This document shows, piece by piece, positions 31,253 through 36,447 of a stretch of 36,447 bases of DNA; within the stretch, counting starts at the first letter, position 1, and each line of letters opens with the position of its first letter. Made by a program: the position numbers and the translations under genes. Source of the DNA: a virus; the IMG/VR virus record IMGVR_UViG_3300020436_000032, positions 1-36,447 of that record. The stretch is one strand, 5' to 3'. Under the pieces are notes generated by a model that did no database searches, was not told the DNA's origin, and saw only the letters and a list, made by a program, of their open reading frames with translations.

Positions 31253-32681
31253 TATAACTGTTCACAAGAAGAATGATGTATTTCTTCAAGTTGAATGTGA
31301 AAGAAGTATCGCAAGAGAACTCAATGACTTTTTTAGTTATTGGGTTCCTGAAGCAAAATATATGCCTGCGTACAAAAATCGTATGTGGGATGGAAAGATT
31401 AGACTCTTTGATTCTAGAGTCAATCAAATTTATGTAGGTCTTTTAGATTATCTAAGAGACTTTGCAAAGAAAAGAAATTACTCAATACAAGGTGGAGAAT
31501 GGTCAACCCTGGCTACTCACAAAGAAGATGTTGAATCTTTTATCTCAAATCTCAAAATACCTCTACAACCTAGAGACTATCAAGTTGATGCCGTACACCA
31601 TGCAATACGAAATGGCCGTAGCATCCTTGTTAGTCCTACTGCATCTGGTAAATCATTAATTATCTACATTCTCATTCGTTATTTTGAGAAAGTATTTTAC
31701 GATCCAAAATTAACAAACATACTACTTCTAGTTCCTACCACATCTTTAGTCGAACAGATGTACAAAGATTTTAAAGATTATGGATGGAACTCTGAATATT
31801 ATTGCCATCGTATATATGGAGGTAGAGAAAAAGAATCTCCAAAACTCGTATATATCTCTACTTGGCAATCATTGTACCAAATGCCTAAAAATTACTTTGA
31901 TAGATTTGGTGCAATTATAGGTGATGAAGCTCATACCTTCAAGGCAGATTCACTTAAAAAGATTATGCATAAAACTACTAATTGTGAATATAAGTTTGGT
32001 TTTACTGGTACTTTGGATGGATATCAGTGCCACAGACTAGTTCTTGAAGGTCTGTTTGGACCAGTAAAACAGGTTACTACAACCAAACAACTTATTGATA
32101 ATAAACAACTTTCTGATATAAAAGTACATGGAATTGTCTTGACTTATGAGAAAAAAGAGTGTATAATACGTAAATATCATGATGAAATCAGTTATATAAC
32201 TGAATATCCTAAAAGGAATAATTTGATTCGGAATCTAGCGGTGGACCAAAAAGGCAATACTTTGATACTTTTCTCTCTCATCAAACATGGAGAGCAGTTG
32301 TTCAAAATGATAAAGGAGAAGACCAATGATGTACATCTTGTCTATGGTAATACCGATACTGAAACCAGAGAAAATATTAGAGCCATTGCAGAAAGAAACA
32401 CAGGTCACATTATCGTGGCAAGTTTCGGTGTATTCAGTACTGGCATCAACATTAGGAACTTGCATAACATTATTTTCGCTAGTCCTTATAAGTCTCGTAT
32501 TAGAAATCTTCAATCAATAGGTAGGGGGTTACGTTTACATGATAGTAAAGTTGCAGCTAATCTATATGATATTGCTGATAACTTTGAAGGTAAGAATCAT
32601 ACGTTTCGTCACTTTAAGGAACGTATTAAGTTGTATAATGAAGAAGGATTTGATTACAAGTTACATAGGGTACAAATCTAA
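31245..32681 (+). CDS. uvsW: RNA-DNA and DNA helicase UvsW
   Basis: This is a 478-residue protein (T4 UvsW is 503). I choose the ATG at 31245 (MVDITVHKKNDVFLQVECER), because the family starts with a short strand of this type followed by NRMWDGKIRLFD; an upstream TTG at 31236 is less likely. Superfamily 2 motifs: SPTASGKS (about 130-137), GDEAHTFK with DEAH (about 227-230), GFTGTL, and SIGRGLRLHDS. UvsW unwinds R-loops and branched DNA, shutting off origin-dependent replication and assisting recombination. It overlaps the oxygenase gene by 8 bases. Confidence 0.95.
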   Translation: MVDITVHKKNDVFLQVECERSIARELNDFFSYWVPEAKYMPAYKNRMWDGKIRLFDSRVNQIYVGLLDYLRDFAKKRNYSIQGGEWSTLATHKEDVESFISNLKIPLQPRDYQVDAVHHAIRNGRSILVSPTASGKSLIIYILIRYFEKVFYDPKLTNILLLVPTTSLVEQMYKDFKDYGWNSEYYCHRIYGGREKESPKLVYISTWQSLYQMPKNYFDRFGAIIGDEAHTFKADSLKKIMHKTTNCEYKFGFTGTLDGYQCHRLVLEGLFGPVKQVTTTKQLIDNKQLSDIKVHGIVLTYEKKECIIRKYHDEISYITEYPKRNNLIRNLAVDQKGNTLILFSLIKHGEQLFKMIKEKTNDVHLVYGNTDTETRENIRAIAERNTGHIIVASFGVFSTGINIRNLHNIIFASPYKSRIRNLQSIGRGLRLHDSKVAANLYDIADNFEGKNHTFRHFKERIKLYNEEGFDYKLHRVQI

Positions 32682-32743
32682 CTTGAATCCAGACATACTT
32701 ATTATACACAAAAAAACTCAACAGTCAAGTCAAAAATATTGTC

Positions 32744-32772
32744 TTGACATTTTCAAAAATAAAGGTTACAAT
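32744..32772 (+). promoter_or_regulatory. Sigma-70-type promoter candidate at gene 55 start
   Basis: TTGACA (32744-32749) and TACAAT (32767-32772) are separated by exactly 17 bases, a near-perfect housekeeping promoter. The -10 element overlaps the gp55 ATG, so transcription would start near 32779, inside gene 55. Such RNA could serve gene 33291 onwards (47, 46, def), or a shorter gp55 from Met17. The 89-base gap before gp55 holds no gene. Confidence 0.4.
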
Positions 32773-33289
32773 GGCGACTAAAGAACATTATGTAGATAAT
32801 AAAGAGTTCCTTGCAGCGATGATTCAGTGGAAGGATTCCATTAGTGAAGCTGAGTCAGAAGGAGAAGACCCACCACCCGTGACGGAGTATATTGGAGAGT
32901 GTTTCTATAAAATAGCTACACACCTATCATATAGACCTAATTTTATCAACTATACCTATCGTGAAGAAATGATAGGTGATGGTATAGAAAACTGTATTCA
33001 ATATGCTAAAAATTTTGACCCAGAAAAATCAAAGAATCCATTTGCATATTTTACACAAATAATTTATTACGCATTTTTAAGAAGAATATCAAAAGAAAAG
33101 AAACAACAATCAATCAAACAAAAGATGATTGATAACGACACACTCAAAACCCATGAAACAATGGATTTTGATGATGAGGTGTACGATAATACGTACATAG
33201 ACTTTCTCAGGGACAATTTACCTCAAGAAGAGGTTCCCAAAAGAAAGAAAAAAAATAAACGTGGTATAGAACATTTCATTGAGGAATAG
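32771..33289 (+). CDS. 55: Late-transcription sigma factor gp55
   Basis: This 172-residue protein (T4 gp55 is 185) has its start at the ATG at 32771, with AAAGG seven bases before it; an in-frame TTG further upstream is rejected. The segment MIGDGIENCIQYAKNFDPEK followed by NPFAYFTQIIYYAFLRRISK corresponds to the sigma region 2-like helix conserved in gp55. An acidic N-terminal stretch and a basic C-terminal tail (PKRKKKNKRGIEHFIEE) complete it. gp55 with host RNA polymerase reads TATAAATA promoters such as those at 9532, 23908 and 26901 in this window. The C-terminal segment corresponds to the clamp-interacting end in T4. Confidence 0.93.
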   Translation: MATKEHYVDNKEFLAAMIQWKDSISEAESEGEDPPPVTEYIGECFYKIATHLSYRPNFINYTYREEMIGDGIENCIQYAKNFDPEKSKNPFAYFTQIIYYAFLRRISKEKKQQSIKQKMIDNDTLKTHETMDFDDEVYDNTYIDFLRDNLPQEEVPKRKKKNKRGIEHFIEE

Positions 33290-33290
33290 T

Positions 33291-33464
33291 ATGACTAAAT
33301 TTGAAGAATATGTTGATAAGGTTGAAACCTTAATAAATGAGTACACTAAGGGACTCGCTCCAGATGAACTTAGAGCTATAAACAGGTCTATCGAAAACTC
33401 TAGTGCTGGGTCTGGGAAGATTTGGTTGGAAGATTTCGTGGACAAACAAATAAACAAAAAATGA
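33291..33464 (+). CDS. Small protein of unknown function between genes 55 and 47
   Basis: This 57-residue protein starts with the ATG at 33291, one base after the gp55 stop, and ends with ATGA overlapping gene 47. The sequence begins MTKFEEYVDKVETLINEYTK and continues GLAPDELRAINRSIENSS, IWLEDFVDKQINKK; it is mostly helical and charged. I do not recognise a family. Its position in a coupled series suggests a small accessory to late transcription or recombination. It could be an adaptor for gp46/47 or gp55, but nothing in the sequence decides this. Confidence 0.6.
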   Translation: MTKFEEYVDKVETLINEYTKGLAPDELRAINRSIENSSAGSGKIWLEDFVDKQINKK

Positions 33465-34534
33465 AAAAACTTGTAATAGTTACTGATACCCATTTTGGAG
33501 CTCGAAATGATAGTCAGGTTTTTAGTGATTATTTTTTTGAGTTCTATCAGAATCAATTCTTTCCGTATATCATAGAAAACTCTGAAGACATATGTGGTGT
33601 TATGCATCTTGGAGATTGTCTAGATCGTAGAAAGTTTATTAACTACAAAACAGCTATGGACTTTCGTGAGAAGTTTATAGGTGGTCTTATGAGTACATGG
33701 CTACCATGTCACTTTATAGTGGGTAATCATGACATATATTACAAGAACACACTTTCGGTAAACTGTTATAATGAATTACCTATACCTAGAAGTGAGGCTT
33801 GTTGGTACGTGTATGACAAACCACAAGTAATCAATATTGAGAAACAGGATATTGCAATCATTCCTTGGATAACTTCCGAGAACTATGCAGATACCACTAA
33901 GGTTCTCAAGTCTGGAGCTCAGATAGGTATGGGTCATTTGGAAATCAAAGGATTTGAGATGCACCAAGGAGTGGTGTCTGATCATGGATTTGAAAAAGAA
34001 CTATTCAAAAACTTTGAAATAGTTTTGAGTGGTCATTATCACAAGAGGTCTAACGATGGTCAAATTTATTATCTTGGATGTCCATATGAAATGACATGGG
34101 CAGATTGTGGTGACCCAAAAGGATTTCATACCTTTGATTTAGAAACTAGGGAATTGGAGTTCATACCAAACCAGTATACCATGTTTGAGAAGATTTATTA
34201 CGATGACTCAAAGATGGATTATGTCAACTCTGACATATCTAAATACGACAAAAAATTTGTCAAAATATTTGTGGAAAATCGCCAAGATTATTTTTCATTT
34301 GACAAATATCTAGATAGACTGTATAAAGAAATCTCAGTACATGACTTAAAAATAGTAGAAGATTTTTCAGACCTGAGCGCCGATTTTGTTCATGATGATG
34401 TTGTGGAAGGCGCTCAGGATACTCTGTCTCTACTGGATAAGTACGTGGATGAGATTGAAACTATACTAGACAAAGAAAGAATCAAATCAAAACTTAAATC
34501 ACTTTACGTTGAAGCTGGCGATTTAGAAATATGA
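33461..34534 (+). CDS. 47: Recombination endonuclease subunit gp47 (Mre11-like)
   Basis: This is a 357-residue protein (T4 gp47 is 339). The start is the ATG at 33461, overlapping the previous stop as ATGA; the longer reading upstream is not used because metallophosphoesterases begin with the strand KLVIVTDTHFGAR. Phosphoesterase motifs: DTHFGAR (8-14), HLGDCLDRR, FIVGNHDIYYKN, and VLSGHYHKRS. With gp46 it forms the nuclease-ATPase complex that resects DNA ends for recombination-dependent replication. It overlaps gene 46 by four bases. Confidence 0.95.
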   Translation: MKKLVIVTDTHFGARNDSQVFSDYFFEFYQNQFFPYIIENSEDICGVMHLGDCLDRRKFINYKTAMDFREKFIGGLMSTWLPCHFIVGNHDIYYKNTLSVNCYNELPIPRSEACWYVYDKPQVINIEKQDIAIIPWITSENYADTTKVLKSGAQIGMGHLEIKGFEMHQGVVSDHGFEKELFKNFEIVLSGHYHKRSNDGQIYYLGCPYEMTWADCGDPKGFHTFDLETRELEFIPNQYTMFEKIYYDDSKMDYVNSDISKYDKKFVKIFVENRQDYFSFDKYLDRLYKEISVHDLKIVEDFSDLSADFVHDDVVEGAQDTLSLLDKYVDEIETILDKERIKSKLKSLYVEAGDLEI

Positions 34535-36204
34535 TACACTTTAAAAAGGTTCGTTGGAAGAATTTTATTTCAACAGGAAACCAATTTACAGAGGTCATTC
34601 TAGATAGGTCTAAAACAACATTGATTATAGGAGAGAATGGAGCTGGTAAATCCACTGTCCTTGATGCATTGTGTTTTGTTCTGTTTGGAAAACCTTATAG
34701 ACCCATCAAGAAAAATCAATTAGTAAATTCTATCAATTCTTCTGGAACTGAAGTTGAAGTAGAGTTTCAGATTGGAACGAATGAATTTTTGGTTCGTAGA
34801 GGTGTCAAACCAAATCTCTTTGAGATTATTAGGAATGGTGAACCTATGGACCAAGAAGCTCATTCCAGAGATTTCCAGAAAATTCTGGAAGAACAAATAC
34901 TCAAGTTGAATTATAAGACATTTACTCAAGTGGTAATCTTGGGTTCTAGTTGTTTTATTCCGTTCATGCAGTTATCTACAACTCATCGTAGGGAAGTGGT
35001 CGAAGATATTCTTGATATCAAAGTTTTCTCCTTGATGAATGGATTACTTAAACTGAAGTATAAAGAAATACAATCAGAGGTAGATTCTCTTAAAATTACA
35101 GAGGGATTGTATAAGACAGAAAGAGACTTAGAAGAACATCATCTAGATAAAATAGAAAAAGGTGCAGAGATTAAACTCAAGAAACTAGAAGAAGATAGAA
35201 TAAAATACTCTGATGACTTAAATCAGAGACAAATGAAGAATATAGAGCTCTCTAAAGAAATTCAAGAACTAACTAGTGCTACCAAAGATCATTCAAAACT
35301 TAACACACTCAAAACACAAATAGGAACCAAAAAAGCTGAGGTAGATAAACAAAGAGATTTCTTTACGAAGAACGATGACTGTCCAGTATGCGAACAACCT
35401 ATCAAGAAATCATTTAAGAAACTTAGAAATTCAGAACTTTTAGACCAATCTAAAAAGTATGAAGATGCAATGGTAGAGATGGATAGTGAAATAGTTAGAC
35501 TGAATGATATTCTTAAAGATATGCAAAAGAAGTCTAGTATTATGCAACATAATATTGCAGAGGTTAATGCATTATCTAAATTGATACAAAAATGCATTGA
35601 TGAAATGGAAGAACTAGAAGAGGCAAAAGAAGAACAAGATAGTATGAAAAAACGAATTGAAGAAATGAATACAAATCTTCAAGAGGTTGATTTCAGACTC
35701 AAGGAACTAAAAGAAGAAAATTTTTATCTTGACATTTGCAAAAATTTACTGCATGATACAGGTATAAAGTCGAAGATTATCAAACAATATCTTCCTGTGA
35801 TGAATCAGACCATTCAGAAATATCTGACTGTTCTGGACTTCTATGTAAACTTTCATCTCAATGACCAGTTTGAAGAAACGATAAAGTCTAGGTATAGAGA
35901 TGATTTTTCTTATTCATCATTTTCTGAGGGTGAGAAAATGCGTATCGATTTGGCATTGATGTTTACATGGAGAGAGGTTGCAAGGTTGAAGAATTCAACG
36001 AATACCAATCTACTTATCATGGATGAAGTATTTGATTCCAGTTTAGATGCAGCTGGTACTGATGACTTTCTGAAGATTCTCAATGAACTTGAGAGTCAAA
36101 ACATCTTTGTGATTTCTCACAAAGGCGATGTTCTGTTTGACAAGTTTCATAGCATCTTGAAGTTTGAAAAACAGAATAACTTTAGCAAAATAGTAGAACC
36201 ATGA
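34531..36204 (+). CDS. 46: Recombination endonuclease subunit gp46 (Rad50-like)
   Basis: This is a 557-residue protein (T4 gp46 is 560). Walker A GENGAGKST (about 34-42) and the ABC signature FSEGEKMRIDLAL (about 464-476) are present, with Walker B LLIMDEVFDSSLD near residue 493. The zinc hook CPVC (284-287) lies at the tip of two coiled-coil arms (ERDLEEHHLDKIEKGAEIKL, EMEELEEAKEEQDSMKKRIE). It acts with gp47 in end resection. The gene overlaps the gp47 stop and the next gene's ATG, both as ATGA. Confidence 0.96.
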   Translation: MIHFKKVRWKNFISTGNQFTEVILDRSKTTLIIGENGAGKSTVLDALCFVLFGKPYRPIKKNQLVNSINSSGTEVEVEFQIGTNEFLVRRGVKPNLFEIIRNGEPMDQEAHSRDFQKILEEQILKLNYKTFTQVVILGSSCFIPFMQLSTTHRREVVEDILDIKVFSLMNGLLKLKYKEIQSEVDSLKITEGLYKTERDLEEHHLDKIEKGAEIKLKKLEEDRIKYSDDLNQRQMKNIELSKEIQELTSATKDHSKLNTLKTQIGTKKAEVDKQRDFFTKNDDCPVCEQPIKKSFKKLRNSELLDQSKKYEDAMVEMDSEIVRLNDILKDMQKKSSIMQHNIAEVNALSKLIQKCIDEMEELEEAKEEQDSMKKRIEEMNTNLQEVDFRLKELKEENFYLDICKNLLHDTGIKSKIIKQYLPVMNQTIQKYLTVLDFYVNFHLNDQFEETIKSRYRDDFSYSSFSEGEKMRIDLALMFTWREVARLKNSTNTNLLIMDEVFDSSLDAAGTDDFLKILNELESQNIFVISHKGDVLFDKFHSILKFEKQNNFSKIVEP

Positions 36205-36447
36205 TTTATCAATTACTAGAGTCACAACATCCATTGGTGCATATGAAAATGTCTGGTGAGTCAGAACCAGAGGATAAAGTAGAATTCTCTAAAGACATGG
36301 CTGAAACCATGAGACATTGGGGTGGTATTGGTCTTTCTGCAAATCAAGTGGGATTTCCATATCGTATGTTCGTAATGGGTGATAACGACAATTACATAAA
36401 TTGTTGGAATCCAAGAATCTTAGTCGAGTCTGATAATAAGGTTGCAA
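36201..36447 (+). CDS. def: Peptide deformylase (3' end outside window)
   Basis: The visible 82 residues start MIYQLLESQHPLVHM and contain GGIGLSANQVGFPYRMFVMG, the first conserved motif of peptide deformylases (GxGLxAxQ, residues about 42-49), followed by NCWNPRIL. The metal-binding EGCLS and HExDH motifs would lie beyond the window. The enzyme removes the formyl group from nascent proteins. It is a known auxiliary gene in marine cyanophages and other marine myophages, where it is thought to support synthesis of host or phage proteins during infection. The start overlaps the gp46 stop (ATGA at 36201-36204). Confidence 0.85.
   Translation, partial: MIYQLLESQHPLVHMKMSGESEPEDKVEFSKDMAETMRHWGGIGLSANQVGFPYRMFVMGDNDNYINCWNPRILVESDNKVA

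Noticed and set aside
32744-32770. Upstream TTG start for gp55
   Set aside because: The TTG belongs to the TTGACA box; the ATG at 32771 has a ribosome binding site and gives the normal gp55 length.
33422-33460. Upstream TTG start for gp47
   Set aside because: It lies inside the preceding gene, and phosphoesterases of this family begin with the strand at KLVIVTDTHF; ATGA coupling supports 33461.

Overview
This window is part of the genome of a marine T4-like myovirus (Pantevenvirales, in the cyanophage/pelagiphage branch). The evidence is the ordered set of T4 structural homologues 13-14-15-16-17-18-19-20-(67/68 region)-21-22-23, followed by uvsY, uvsW, 55, 47 and 46. The DNA is AT-rich, genes are packed with ATGA or TAATG overlaps, and late promoters of the TATAAATA type precede several head and tail genes. 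The host cannot be read from the window. No photosynthesis gene is present, so a cyanobacterium, SAR11 or another marine bacterium are all possible. Only one gene lies on the minus strand, and no gap between genes exceeds about 100 bases.

Layout. Bases 1-9507 form an adhesin region. Two paralogous long-fibre genes (1-2784, truncated at the window edge, and 6107-9034) are each followed by a paralogous small tail-assembly-chaperone-like gene (2787-3332 and 9034-9507). Between them lie a third fibre-like gene with its own small partner (3342-4552) and a pair ending in a glycine-rich tip protein (4575-6094). Bases 9564-14027 hold more fibre or baseplate-periphery proteins, including a collagen-like protein with two carbohydrate-binding-like modules. 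Bases 14031-16391 encode the neck and tail-completion proteins gp13, gp14 and gp15. A further fibre protein at 16399-18228 ends in a cupredoxin-like domain. Then come the small terminase, a previously uncalled cysteine-rich 31-residue microprotein (18615-18710), a two-part conserved phage protein, and the large terminase. A lone minus-strand gene (21017-21319), which looks like an HNH protein without its histidines, separates the terminase from the sheath, tube, portal, prohead core, protease, scaffold and major capsid genes (21407-29543). A strong hairpin terminator follows gene 23. A second tail-tube-fold protein comes next, then a recombination/late-transcription block: uvsY, a 2-oxoglutarate/Fe(II) oxygenase, uvsW, the late sigma factor gp55, gp47 and gp46. 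The window ends inside a peptide deformylase gene.

How it works together. gp16/gp17 package DNA through the gp20 portal into heads built from gp22/gp21/gp23. gp13/14/15 join the head to the gp18/gp19 tail, and the 5' fibre modules determine host attachment. gp46/47, UvsY and UvsW carry out recombination-dependent replication. gp55 directs transcription from the TATAAATA promoters found in this same window.

Most unusual signals. (i) Two places (9526-9563 before a baseplate-like gene and 23905-23943 before gene 20) have a late promoter in the left arm of a hairpin whose right arm covers all or part of the ribosome binding site. This resembles the T4 gene e/soc logic, in which read-through mRNA is silent and late mRNA is translated. 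(ii) A structured leader of about 74 nt before uvsY has its closing stem beginning exactly at the predicted late transcription start. (iii) The cysteine-rich microprotein. (iv) The cupredoxin-tipped fibre. (v) The repeated adhesin/chaperone cassettes with divergent tips.
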